DNA from: a bacterium
Lineage (GTDB): Bacteria; Joyebacterota; Joyebacteria; Joyebacterales; Joyebacteraceae
Length of the DNA stretch: 64,000 nt
NCBI GenBank assembly: GCA_025774935.1
Contig: JALGZK010000009.1
Location: forward strand, 30,401 to 94,400
Reading direction: 5' to 3'
The position numbers were made by a program, and so were the translations under genes. Within the stretch, counting starts at the first letter, position 1. Every line of letters starts with the position of its first letter. Positions 19,330-26,964 of this stretch are shown in pieces. The notes beneath the pieces were generated by a model. The model was given only the letters and a program-made list of their open reading frames with translations, did no database searches and had not been told where the DNA came from.

Positions 19330-20070
19330 ATGGCCGCACAGAGGCGGTTCGTGATCGACACCTTCGACTTCGAGGAAGGTGACGTACTGGCCGGGAAGTA
19401 TGAGGTTGTTTCCTCGCTCGGGTCTGGGTGGGAGGGCGAGGTCCTCCTGGTCTGCGAGCTGAACACGGGGATCGAACGGGCGGCGAAGTTCTTCTTCCCG
19501 CAGCGCAACCCGAGCAACCGAACGCTCGCATACTACGCGAAGAAACTCCACCGTCTCCGCCACTGTCCGATCCTCATCCAGTATCACACGCAGGAGACGA
19601 TCAGCTACCGCGGCATCCCCGTGACGTTCCTCGTCTCCGAGTATGTCGAAGGGGAGCTCCTGAGTGAGTTCCTCAAGCGACAGCCGGGCCAGCGTCTCGA
19701 CCCGTTCCAGGCGATGCACCTGCTCCACGCGCTCGCCAACGGGATGGAGAGCATCCATCATCTTCGCGAGTACCACGGCGACCTCCACACCGAGAACATC
19801 ATCGTCAAGCGCGCCGGCGTGGGCTTCGATGTGAAGCTCGTCGATCTCTACAGGTGGCGAGCACCCACACGTCAGAACATCCAGGACGACGTATGCGATC
19901 TCGTTCGGATCTTCTACGATGCCGTCGGCGGGAAGGAGCGCTACTCGCGCCAGCCCCCGGAGGTGAAACGCATCTGCTGCGGCCTCAAGCGCTCACTCAT
20001 CCTCAAGAAGTTCTCGACCGCCGGACAACTCAGGCAGTGGCTCGAGACAATGCCCTGGGAGTCGCGGTAA
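19330..20070 (+). CDS. Atypical protein-kinase-like protein
   Basis: A 246-residue cytoplasmic protein with the protein-kinase-like fold. Visible are a glycine-rich loop variant (YEVVSSLGSGWEGEVLL), the ATP-binding Lys in ERAAKFFF, hinge region VSEYVEGELL, and catalytic loop HGDLHTEN. That loop has Gly for Arg and His for Lys relative to HRDLKxxN, as in aminoglycoside-phosphotransferase-like and LPS-kinase-like families. Where DFG is expected the sequence reads VDLYRW, and no activation segment or APE motif follows. It is much shorter than a normal Ser/Thr kinase. The ATG at 19330 has AGGAG upstream. Substrate unknown; activity is possible but not assured. Confidence 0.75.
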   Translation: MAAQRRFVIDTFDFEEGDVLAGKYEVVSSLGSGWEGEVLLVCELNTGIERAAKFFFPQRNPSNRTLAYYAKKLHRLRHCPILIQYHTQETISYRGIPVTFLVSEYVEGELLSEFLKRQPGQRLDPFQAMHLLHALANGMESIHHLREYHGDLHTENIIVKRAGVGFDVKLVDLYRWRAPTRQNIQDDVCDLVRIFYDAVGGKERYSRQPPEVKRICCGLKRSLILKKFSTAGQLRQWLETMPWESR

Positions 20071-20222
20071 GCCACTTCGCTGGCGGCTCGCAGGCCCGCA
20101 TGAACAGGCACCTGTTGCCCGAGTCGCCGACGGCCCCAAACGCGGTCCTTCTGCCCCTTCCGCGGGTCCACAGAGTAGCCTGCAGGCGGCCGTCCCCGCT
20201 TCCGCGGACACGCATTTCCTGT

Positions 20223-20253
20223 TCGACAGCACTGGATTCCGAAGTGGTATAAT
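20223..20253 (+). promoter_or_regulatory. Possible promoter of the RRM gene
   Basis: TCGACA (20223-20228), 19 bases, and a perfect TATAAT (20248-20253). The leader to 20570 would be about 310 bases, long enough for autoregulation by the RNA-binding product. Nothing else was seen in 20,071-20,569. Confidence 0.45.
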
Positions 20254-20569
20254 CGGTGTGGAGGAGTGGCGAGAGGCGGCTACTGGCCATGTTCTCCGCG
20301 ACTCCGAGAGCGAGAACCCTGCCGCGGGTTTGTGCAGTTGGGCCTGTGTGTGGAAGAGGAGGACTCGAAGAAGCGCCCGGCGCATCTCGGTTACATCTGA
20401 ACCGAAGCCGGGACTGGGTGGTTCTTTGACAGTAGCGTTGTGTTGGTAGCGGGTTGTCCGTCCTGGCGTGGAGGAGGCGCGACGTGCGGGCGGCAGGGAC
20501 GTCGGCGACCCGCCTCCTGCCGGGCAGGGGAGCGGGCGGAGCTCCGCTCCTGGCGGAGGCACTGACGCG

Positions 20570-21031
20570 ATGGCCACAACCATCTATGTCGGCAACCTGC
20601 CGTTCGAATCGAGCGAGGCAGACGTCGAGGCCCTGTTCGCTCCGTTCGGCGAGGTGCGGTCGATCAGATTCGTGATCGACCACAGCAGCAGTCCTGGCCA
20701 GTGCTACGCTTTCGTCAGCATGAAGGAAGAGGAGGCGAGAGAAGCGGCGAGCTTCCTGGATAGTATGGACTTCAGGGGACAGACTCTCGTCGTGAATCTC
20801 GACAGAACCAGGGAGCGACGCAGCAAGAGAGACCATCGTCGCGATCGGGAGGAGGCCAGGCAACTGAAGCGTCGTAAGCCGCCCAGGCACCCGAGCTGGG
20901 CGGACGACGACGAGGACGAAGAGGACAGCAAGGACGATCGCGAGGACGACGGCTGGTGGGGAGATGAGGAAGACACCGGCTGGTACGGACTGCGCGGCTG
21001 GAGAGTCGAGGACGACGAGGCCGGCTCCTAA
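20570..21031 (+). CDS. RRM-type RNA-binding protein with acidic tail
   Basis: A 153-residue protein. Residues 2-80 are one RNA recognition motif with RNP2 TIYVGNLPFE and RNP1 CYAFVSM. A basic linker follows (about 84-110, RRSKRDHRRDREEARQLKRR), then a strongly acidic Trp/Tyr-containing tail (DDDEDEEDSKDDREDD, GWWGDEEDTGWYG). Bacterial RRM proteins of this size usually have short Gly-rich or basic tails, so the acidic tail is notable. The ATG at 20570 is chosen because the RRM begins exactly there; GGCGGAGG lies 12 bases upstream. Expected to bind single-stranded RNA in the cytoplasm, perhaps under cold or stress. Confidence 0.88.
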   Translation: MATTIYVGNLPFESSEADVEALFAPFGEVRSIRFVIDHSSSPGQCYAFVSMKEEEAREAASFLDSMDFRGQTLVVNLDRTRERRSKRDHRRDREEARQLKRRKPPRHPSWADDDEDEEDSKDDREDDGWWGDEEDTGWYGLRGWRVEDDEAGS

Positions 21032-21197
21032 GTCCGCGGAGGAACGCGATAGTCGCTGACAAGGCGCCCCTTGCCGGCGCGCTCGAATCGCCGGGCATCG
21101 GTGGTTCGGAGACCGCGCCGGTGGGGGGCGTCGCTCTATCACGGAGTGGGGTGGTGCTTCCTTCGGACGTCAAGCCGCAGGTACTGGACGCACGTGA

Positions 21198-21220
21198 CGG
21201 GTTCGAATCCCCTCGGGGAG
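21198..21220 (+). repeat. tRNA T-arm-like fragment
   Basis: CGGGTTCGAATCCCCTCGGGG keeps an intact T-loop and acceptor-like end but lacks the rest of a tRNA. It may be another tRNA-end remnant, 130 bases before the next copy. Confidence 0.4.
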
Positions 21221-21328
21221 AACGGAGTAGCACGGCGATCGCGGCCTGGGAGCGGTACTTCCGCTCTCAGGCCGCCCTCATGAGCGCCTGCCTGAGCGCA
21301 TCCATATCCTCAAGCCACTGATCGAGGT

Positions 21329-21358
21329 GTTTCGAACTAGCACGCATTAGGGACGCCA
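21329..21358 (+). repeat. Degenerate tRNA-Glu 3'-end copy
   Basis: GTTTCGAACTAGCACG followed by CATTAGGGACGCCA, nearly the same end as the 15655 copy, and again followed by a perfect hairpin. Confidence 0.6.
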
Positions 21359-21370
21359 GATCTGAGAAGA

Positions 21371-21404
21371 GACGACGCGGGTCGCATTGAGCGACCCGCG
21401 CCGT
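21371..21404. terminator. Hairpin between convergent genes
   Basis: CGCGGGTCGC (21376-21385) pairs perfectly with GCGACCCGCG (21391-21400) around ATTGA, with flanking GACG/CGTC extending it. It lies between the RRM gene and a minus-strand gene and can serve both. Confidence 0.6.
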
Positions 21405-21443
21405 CACATCCGCTACTCGAGATCCTACTGCAGACCGCTCAAT

Positions 21444-22067
21444 CTACCGGAAGAGGCCCTTGATCGTGCTCCAGGTCATGCTCTCGATCGAGGTCTGCGG
21501 GCTGCCATAGATCCTGGCCATCCAGCGGAAGTAGGAGCCGGGTCCGTCCCAGGTCACGCAGTCAAAGGACCAGTCGTGAGGGATGATGACTCCGGATGCA
21601 GCCGTCGCCATGTCGGCGCCCACCACCACCTGGTACTTGATGTAGTAGAGCGTTCCCTCCGTGACGTAGACGGCCGGAACCAGGTTCTCCCCCTGCCAAC
21701 CGTGTGTCGCCGACTCCGTATACGACACGGTCGCGAGGACCGGCCCGGTCGGCGCGCCGCTGCCATCGTCTTCGAGCAGCGAGACGGCCACGGAACCGCC
21801 GACTCCGCCAGCGTAGAACTCGATCCTCTCGAAGGCAAAGCTCGTACTGGGAACGTACGCAAACCCGAAACACTCGGCCGCGTATTGCCCCCACGGTTCG
21901 TAGGGTTGGCCGTCGTTCCAACCCTCGATGTACTCCTCTCTGGGCGCATCTGTGGGTATTGCCTCCCCTCCCGGAGACGCGGGCTCGGCACCACCCACTG
22001 TCAGTGCCAGAGCCAAGCCAGGCACCACGATGAGGAGAACGGCCAGGAAAAGAGCGAGGCTTCTCAT
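21444..22067 (-). CDS. Exported protein of unknown function with C-terminal WSTIKGLFR tag
   Basis: A 207-residue protein with a signal peptide (residues 1-22, LALFLAVLLIVVPGLALA). The mature part is a single beta-rich domain (FAFERIEFYAGGVGGSVAVSLLEDD, GPVLATVSY, TLYYIKYQVVV), resembling a jelly-roll that binds or measures something at the cell surface; no catalytic motif was seen. The last residues, SMTWSTIKGLFR, match the tag shared with five other exported proteins in this window. The ATG at 22067 has GGAGGG upstream. A good minus-strand promoter lies 134 bases upstream. Confidence 0.8.
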   Translation of the reverse strand: MRSLALFLAVLLIVVPGLALALTVGGAEPASPGGEAIPTDAPREEYIEGWNDGQPYEPWGQYAAECFGFAYVPSTSFAFERIEFYAGGVGGSVAVSLLEDDGSGAPTGPVLATVSYTESATHGWQGENLVPAVYVTEGTLYYIKYQVVVGADMATAASGVIIPHDWSFDCVTWDGPGSYFRWMARIYGSPQTSIESMTWSTIKGLFR

Positions 22068-22200
22068 GTGCCCTCCGTCCTGCAGTTGGATCCCATGGCA
22101 CGAATTCCCTGCCACGCCAGCGCGCAGCACCGCTCGAGTTCGGCGGGCACAAGCTCGGCTGTCACCGACAGGCACAGAGACAGCACCCGCTGGTGCGCCG

Positions 22201-22229
22201 AGTATACCACAGACGAGCCGGCGTGTCGA
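22201..22229 (-). promoter_or_regulatory. Promoter of the 21444-22067 gene
   Basis: On the minus strand, TCGACA (22229-22224), 17 bases, TATACT (22206-22201). Confidence 0.6.
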
Positions 22230-22456
22230 GAATGACCCGCCGGCAGCCTCTCCGGCCTGTCGTGCGGCTCACTCGCCCAGTGGCGCTCAGGTGATGGCGT
22301 CCCAATCACGCTCGGAGCGAGAGGAAGCTCAACATCCTCTGCCTGCCGAGGGGACAGAACTCGGGAGTCAAGCCGCAGTGGCTTGCTTGCGGATCGTCTC
22401 CGCATCCAGGAGCCGCTCCTCAGTGTGGTTCCAGCTGAGGTGCTGAGGGACTGTCA

Positions 22457-22511
22457 CCTCACAAGGTGTCCGCAGATATGGGCTCCTTGTGGGGTCCTAT
22501 CAGCGGACACC
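22457..22511 (+). promoter_or_regulatory. Possible structured leader before msrBA
   Basis: GGTGTCCGC (22465-22473) is the exact complement of GCGGACACC (22503-22511). CCTCACAAGG (22457-22466) can pair with CCTTGTGGGG (22485-22494). The two pairings overlap and interleave, so they would be alternative or form a pseudoknot. The rest of 22,068-22,585 has only the divergent promoter. Confidence 0.3.
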
Positions 22512-22585
22512 GCACCTCGAATCCCACCCACCTCACGTGCGTCCAAACAGCAGGCACGTAGGCTGGTCTGGGCAGGGAGGGGACT

Positions 22586-23527
22586 ATGCGGAAGCTCGTG
22601 GCGGCAATCGCCTTGTTGGCCATGCCGCTGGTCTTCGGGCTCGTCTGGGCGGGAGAGGAGACCGGCATGAGCACCAAGGAGTATCGCGAACTCACGCCTG
22701 AAGAGGAGGCGGTGATCGTCGACAAGGGGACGGAGTTTCCCTTCTCCGGGGAGTACTACGACCATTTCGAGAAGGGCACCTATCACTGCAGGCGCTGCGA
22801 CGCGCCGCTCTATCGGTCGAGCCATAAGTTCGCGACGTCCTGCGGATGGCCGAGCTTCGACGACGAGATTGAGGGCGCGGTGAGGCATGAGACGGACGCG
22901 GACGGGATGAGGACCGAGATCCTCTGCGCCGACTGCGGCGCTCACCTGGGGCACGTGTTCGAGGGGGAGATGCTGACGGACAAGAACGTCCGACACTGCG
23001 TGAACTCGATCTCCCTCGTCTTCGTGCCCGATGAGGAGACTGTGGACACAGCACGCGCGTACTTCGCCGGAGGGTGCTTCTGGGGAGTCGAGCACCTCTT
23101 CGAAGGTCAGGAGGGAGTGATCTCCGCCGCCTCTGGCTACATGGGCGGTTCGACAGAGAACCCCACGTACGAGGAAGTGATCTCCGGCATCACGGGCCAC
23201 ATGGAGACCGTCGAGGTCGAGTACGATCCTGAGAAGGTCACCTACGAGGAACTCGCCCGCTACTTCTTCGAGATCCACGACCCGACGCAGGCAGGCGGTC
23301 AGGGTCCCGACATCGGCGAGCAGTACCTGTCGGCGGTCTTCTACCGGAACGACGAGGAGAAAGAGACGGCAGAGAGGCTCATCGGCATCCTCAGGGACAA
23401 GGGGTACGACGTCGTGACGAAGGTGCTCCCCGCGGGGCAGTTCTGGGAGGCCGAAGGCTACCACCAGGACTACTACGCTCGCACGGGGCGTCAGTCCTAC
23501 TGCCATGTCTACACGAAGAGATTCTAG
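22586..23527 (+). CDS. Secreted bifunctional methionine sulfoxide reductase (MsrB-MsrA fusion)
   Basis: Repairs oxidised methionine of both stereoisomers outside the cytoplasm. The 313-residue protein has a signal peptide (1-22, AAIALLAMPLVFGLVWA), then an MsrB domain (about 30-152) with zinc-binding CRRC and CADC, GWPSF and catalytic Cys in NVRHCVNSISL, then an MsrA domain (about 158-313) with catalytic GGCFWGVEHLF, GHMETVEVEYDP and HDPTQ. The order is MsrB then MsrA, the reverse of PilB-type fusions, and there is no thioredoxin domain. A reductant would have to come from another exported thiol protein. A terminator follows. Confidence 0.95.
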   Translation: MRKLVAAIALLAMPLVFGLVWAGEETGMSTKEYRELTPEEEAVIVDKGTEFPFSGEYYDHFEKGTYHCRRCDAPLYRSSHKFATSCGWPSFDDEIEGAVRHETDADGMRTEILCADCGAHLGHVFEGEMLTDKNVRHCVNSISLVFVPDEETVDTARAYFAGGCFWGVEHLFEGQEGVISAASGYMGGSTENPTYEEVISGITGHMETVEVEYDPEKVTYEELARYFFEIHDPTQAGGQGPDIGEQYLSAVFYRNDEEKETAERLIGILRDKGYDVVTKVLPAGQFWEAEGYHQDYYARTGRQSYCHVYTKRF

Positions 23528-23616
23528 TCTCCCCGCGACTTGACACTCGCACGCTCGTCAGCACCGCTCGCAGGAGGCGGTGAGGAGAGAGACGTCCTGA
23601 CAGGTGACACCAACTT

Positions 23617-23645
23617 GAGAAGGCCCGCGGGAGCGGGCCTTTCTC
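23617..23645. terminator. Bidirectional terminator between msrBA and the cupredoxin gene
   Basis: GAGAAGGCCCGC against GCGGGCCTTTCTC with a GGGA loop, flanked by T and A runs on either side, between convergent genes. Confidence 0.75.
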
Positions 23646-23684
23646 ATCGTACGGATGCTTGAAGTCGGTCGAGTCCGCTCCCGA

Positions 23685-24119
23685 TCAGCGGTAGAGTTCC
23701 TTGATGCGTCCCCAGGACACCGCCTCGTCCGGCGCCCTGGTGTCGATTCCGACGCCAACGGAACCCACCATGCCGAAGAGAGAGCCGTGCGGCTGGCAGA
23801 AGTAGTCGTAGACCCCTCCAGGAACCGGATTCGCGATGAGGAATGCAGCGTCGAACACCACATCGAAGGTGGTTCCCGCGAGATCTGGGGGGCCAGAGGA
23901 GAAGTAGGGTGTGGGCGATCCCGGAACGCCCGAGACGACGTTGTGCCCACCGCTGTCCCATACCCAGTGTACCGTGTCACCCACAGCTACAGTGACGTCC
24001 GCGGGCGAGAACGTGAACAGTCCGCCGGGGCCAACAGTGACGTTATGCGTCACGGCGGTCGCCGAGAAGGCAGTGAACACAAGAGCCGCCGCAACCAGAG
24101 CTACACTGGTCATCTTCAT
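23685..24119 (-). CDS. Exported plastocyanin-like cupredoxin with C-terminal tag
   Basis: A 144-residue protein: signal peptide 1-22, then a cupredoxin domain with FSPADVTVAVGDTVHWVW and the four type-1 copper ligands His59 (GGHNVV), Cys108, His111 and Met117 (FCQPHGSLFGM). The His-to-Met spacing is one residue longer than in plastocyanin. It should carry electrons or copper outside the membrane. The protein ends SWGRIKELYR, the tag shared with other exported proteins here. AAGGAAGG precedes the ATG at 24119. It is convergent with the Msr fusion gene, and both could belong to an oxidative or copper-stress response. Confidence 0.9.
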   Translation of the reverse strand: MKMTSVALVAAALVFTAFSATAVTHNVTVGPGGLFTFSPADVTVAVGDTVHWVWDSGGHNVVSGVPGSPTPYFSSGPPDLAGTTFDVVFDAAFLIANPVPGGVYDYFCQPHGSLFGMVGSVGVGIDTRAPDEAVSWGRIKELYR

Positions 24120-24427
24120 TGCTGGACCTTCCTTTGCAGGAGGCTCACGACCGGTTGACCGGAGCATGCAACTCCCCCCTCACCAGCTGTTTAGATGACG
24201 TTTCCTCCCTCGGGTTGCCTGCCGAGGGTCGGGTGGGACCCGTGGGGTCCCTTCTGTGTGATGTGGCCGTCCAGCATGGCCGCAGATCACGTGGCGGCTC
24301 GTGATTCCGAGATGTCCTGGCTCGAGAGGAGAGCGCTGCGACGCCACCTTCGGGGGAGACTGCCCAGCTCTGCGAGCCACCTCCAGCACGGGCGCCATAC
24401 AGAGGACGGCAGGCCTCCCGTGTGAAG

Positions 24428-24456
24428 TTGACCCACCCTCTCTGATGCGGTAGCTT
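24428..24456 (+). promoter_or_regulatory. Possible promoter of the 24524-26056 gene
   Basis: TTGACC (24428-24433), 17 bases, TAGCTT (24451-24456). The 24,120-24,427 stretch holds two small hairpins (CCCTCGG/CCGAGGG near 24210-24231 and GGGACCC/GGGTCCC near 24236-24252) and no gene. Confidence 0.4.
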
Positions 24457-24523
24457 CGGGGTGCCGTCCCCGCAGTCTCACCTCCGTGAGCACGTCGTCC
24501 GCGATTCGCAGAGAGGCAATCAC

Positions 24524-26056
24524 ATGGCCGTGACTCCCCCCGCCCGTCCTACCCAGCTTCCCGCAGCCCTTGTCGTCGTCTTGTGTCTGCTCCAGCCCGC
24601 CATTCCCCTGGGCGACGACACCGCGCACGCGCAGGCGTCGCGCGTCGCTCGGATCGCCGACCCGTGTTGCGAGATTGCGGACGTCCCGGGTGTGGTCTGG
24701 TACGGGATGGACTCCACGCTGACGGTCGATAGACTCGCCGCCTACTGTGCCCCCATTCTCTGGTTCTCGCCCGACGAACCGCTCCTCGACGACAGGACGG
24801 GAGAGGACATCCGTCTCCCCGAGCCCTTTCCGTTCGAGGACGCACCCGACGCGCCGGTGGTCTACTACCGCCTGCGCAAGGTGTACGCGCGCGACGACAA
24901 CGAGGCGCCGCCGTACGTCCCGGCCGGAGACGACCGCGGGGCTGCGCTCGTTGACCTCGAGAACGCGTCCGCCGTGGAGCTGGACTTCTTCTTCTACTAC
25001 TCCGGCGAAGAGGGGTTCGGCGGCCACGCGCACGACGTCGAATCGGTCGAGATGAAGATCGGGATTGGCGACCGCGATTGCGAGAACTGCAAGTTCGGGT
25101 TCGCGGTAATGCGCGTGAATGCCAAGGCGCATGGCGTCCTCTGGTACGACAACACGCTCACTTCGGACGTCCACACCGTGTTCCCGATGACCATCCTAGT
25201 GGAGGAGGGGAAGCACGCGAGCTGCACCGACAAGAACGGCGACGGTTACTACACCCCGGGCTATGACGTCAGCGAGCGGATCAACGACGCGTGGGGGGTA
25301 CGCGACGTGATCAGAAGCGGCATGCTGGCGTCGGGCGGTTTCGAGAGCTGGATGGCCAAGGTGCGGAGGCCCGACACCCGGGTCTTTCCCCCGCTTCCCG
25401 AGGACAGCCCGCTCCTTGCGGCGCATCACGGGAACGAGTGGTACGAGAGCAGTGACCACGCTGTCTACGAGCTGCGCGAGTTTCCGCGGCCCGAGATGGC
25501 CGAGCACGACGAGCATCTCTACCCGTTCATCGAGAACAAGGGGAATCCCGACTGGCCGGAGGTGGACGAGGACGTCCAGTTCAAAGAGGTCACCGACTGG
25601 CTCTACGACGGGAGCGCGCGACGGTCGCTCTCGGTCGCGTACCGCTACGACGGCGATCACGGTGTCTCCTTCGTGTTCCCGTTCTTCATCATCAAGAACC
25701 TGGAAGTGAAGGTGACGGGGGGATGGCTCGTCCAGCGCGTGATCCTCTCGGACTATCGCCTGCGGGACATCACGTGGCAGGGCATGTACACGACGTCGGC
25801 GTCGCGGTGGGTCTCCGGCTACTTCGCCGCCGGCGCCAAGTGGGACAAAGACGACAGCGGGCACCGGGCCACGTATTTCGCCAGCGAGACCGGACTCAAG
25901 TTCCGGGCGAACATCGGGAGCACGCCGCTCCGGTTCCTGAGACACCTCGGGACCGACTTCTGGGGGCTCCGCGCGGGCATTCGATACGTCGGCGCCGGTG
26001 CGTGGAGCTTCGACGACATCGGCTACGTGATCGAGTTCGGCGCGGGAGCGTTCTAG
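24524..26056 (+). CDS. Exported protein of unknown function, possibly Vps62-related
   Basis: A 510-residue protein with a signal peptide (about 1-38). An N-terminal domain includes YCAPILWFSPDEPLL, VVYYRLRKVY, ELDFFFYYSGEEGFGGHAHDVESVEMKI and HASCTDKNGDGYYTPGYD. The order of a W/FSP opening, an aromatic-rich strand and a GGHxHDxExVE motif recalls the Vps62/DUF946 group, but this is a faint match. The C-terminal 150 residues (SVAYRYDGDHGVSFVFPFFIIK ... FRANIGSTPL ... DIGYVIEFGAGAF) read like amphipathic strands ending in Phe, as in outer-membrane barrels. Neither sorting tag is present. The ATG at 24524 follows GAGAGG. Confidence 0.6.
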   Translation: MAVTPPARPTQLPAALVVVLCLLQPAIPLGDDTAHAQASRVARIADPCCEIADVPGVVWYGMDSTLTVDRLAAYCAPILWFSPDEPLLDDRTGEDIRLPEPFPFEDAPDAPVVYYRLRKVYARDDNEAPPYVPAGDDRGAALVDLENASAVELDFFFYYSGEEGFGGHAHDVESVEMKIGIGDRDCENCKFGFAVMRVNAKAHGVLWYDNTLTSDVHTVFPMTILVEEGKHASCTDKNGDGYYTPGYDVSERINDAWGVRDVIRSGMLASGGFESWMAKVRRPDTRVFPPLPEDSPLLAAHHGNEWYESSDHAVYELREFPRPEMAEHDEHLYPFIENKGNPDWPEVDEDVQFKEVTDWLYDGSARRSLSVAYRYDGDHGVSFVFPFFIIKNLEVKVTGGWLVQRVILSDYRLRDITWQGMYTTSASRWVSGYFAAGAKWDKDDSGHRATYFASETGLKFRANIGSTPLRFLRHLGTDFWGLRAGIRYVGAGAWSFDDIGYVIEFGAGAF

Positions 26057-26174
26057 CGGTCGGCGGCCTTGCCGGGTGCTGGGAGGCCTCGCAGCCAGCG
26101 ACTCTCGCTCTGTGCGGCTGACCCGTGGCCGCGGATGGGGTTGAGATCACGGATTCCCAGCCGCCCGGGGGATC

Positions 26175-26348
26175 ATGCTGAGCGGCACGGTCATAGCGGC
26201 GCTGGTCGCTTCCCTCTTCGGGGGAGAGGCCAGCGCCGTCTCAGGTGATGCCCTTGACAACAGGCTGGCTCTTCAGCCGACCGCCGATCGCTCTGGACCG
26301 CTCGGATCACTTCCTTCGCCGACGCATCTGATAGTGAGTAGGGAGTGA
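26175..26348 (+). CDS. Possible 57-residue exported peptide
   Basis: ATG at 26175 opens a short frame with a signal-peptide-like start (TVIAALVASLFGGEASA) and a polar remainder ending TGA. GGGGGA lies four bases before the ATG, which is close for a ribosome site. No homology recognised; it may be chance. Outside it, 26,057-26,448 holds no gene. Confidence 0.25.
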   Translation: MLSGTVIAALVASLFGGEASAVSGDALDNRLALQPTADRSGPLGSLPSPTHLIVSRE

Positions 26349-26448
26349 GTCCGAATGTGGGTGCACGCCCCGCAGGCGCCCGAGGTTGACTTGCGGTTCT
26401 CGCGACGGAGTGTTCGCGGGACCGCAGATCACAGAGGAGGAGGATAGA

Positions 26449-26850
26449 GTGGCAACATCAACGGTGGCAACGTCAGCGGAGGTGTTCCAGGAGGTCGAGA
26501 AGGCCCTCGGTGTTGTTCCCACGTTTCTGAAGGAGCTCGACTACGACCCGGTGGCACTGGAGCACAGCTGGGCGCTGATACAGAAGTTCATTCTGGGGGA
26601 GTCTGAGATCCCGCCCAAGTACAGGGAGCTCATGGGCGTCGCTGTCGCGTCGGCGGTGCACTGTCGCTTCTGCGTCACGTTCCACGCGGCGGTCGCGAAG
26701 CTGTACGGAGCCACGGACGAGGAGATCAAGGAAGCGTCCTTCCTGGCCAAGCATACCGTCGGGTGGAGTTCCTTCGTGGATGGACGCCTCGCCGACATCG
26801 GGCAGCTGGAGAAGGAGCTGGCGATGATAGGGGAGCACATGTCGAAGTAG
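26449..26850 (+). CDS. Carboxymuconolactone decarboxylase / AhpD-like protein
   Basis: A 133-residue all-helical protein of the CMD/AhpD family. The redox or proton-relay motif is HCRFCVTFHAA (CxxC followed by a His three residues on), preceded by ELMGVAVASAVHC and followed by GATDEEIKEA. Such proteins act as alkylhydroperoxidase partners or simple peroxidases. GTG at 26449 has GAGGAGG about nine bases upstream; an upstream ATG at 26386 would add an unconserved extension. Cytoplasmic, no signal peptide. A terminator follows. Confidence 0.88.
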   Translation: MATSTVATSAEVFQEVEKALGVVPTFLKELDYDPVALEHSWALIQKFILGESEIPPKYRELMGVAVASAVHCRFCVTFHAAVAKLYGATDEEIKEASFLAKHTVGWSSFVDGRLADIGQLEKELAMIGEHMSK

Positions 26851-26878
26851 GTCGCATCCCCGGAGCTCAGGAACAACG

Positions 26879-26912
26879 AAGAAACCCGCCCCTCAGGGAC
26901 GGGTTTCTTGTT
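26879..26912. terminator. Terminator between convergent genes
   Basis: AAGAAACCCGCCCC pairs with GGGACGGGTTTCTT (one mismatch) around TCA, then TTGTT. Symmetric enough to serve both strands. Confidence 0.8.
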
Positions 26913-26964
26913 ACGCACTGGCACGTCAGGGCGGCGAGGACGGGGCGCTCGATCCCTGCGACGA

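Noticed and set aside
21198-21220. A complete extra tRNA gene around the T-arm-like sequence
   Set aside because: No matching acceptor, D arm or anticodon arm can be folded upstream.
26251-26256. TTGACA before the AhpD-like gene
   Set aside because: No -10 candidate at 15-19 bases.
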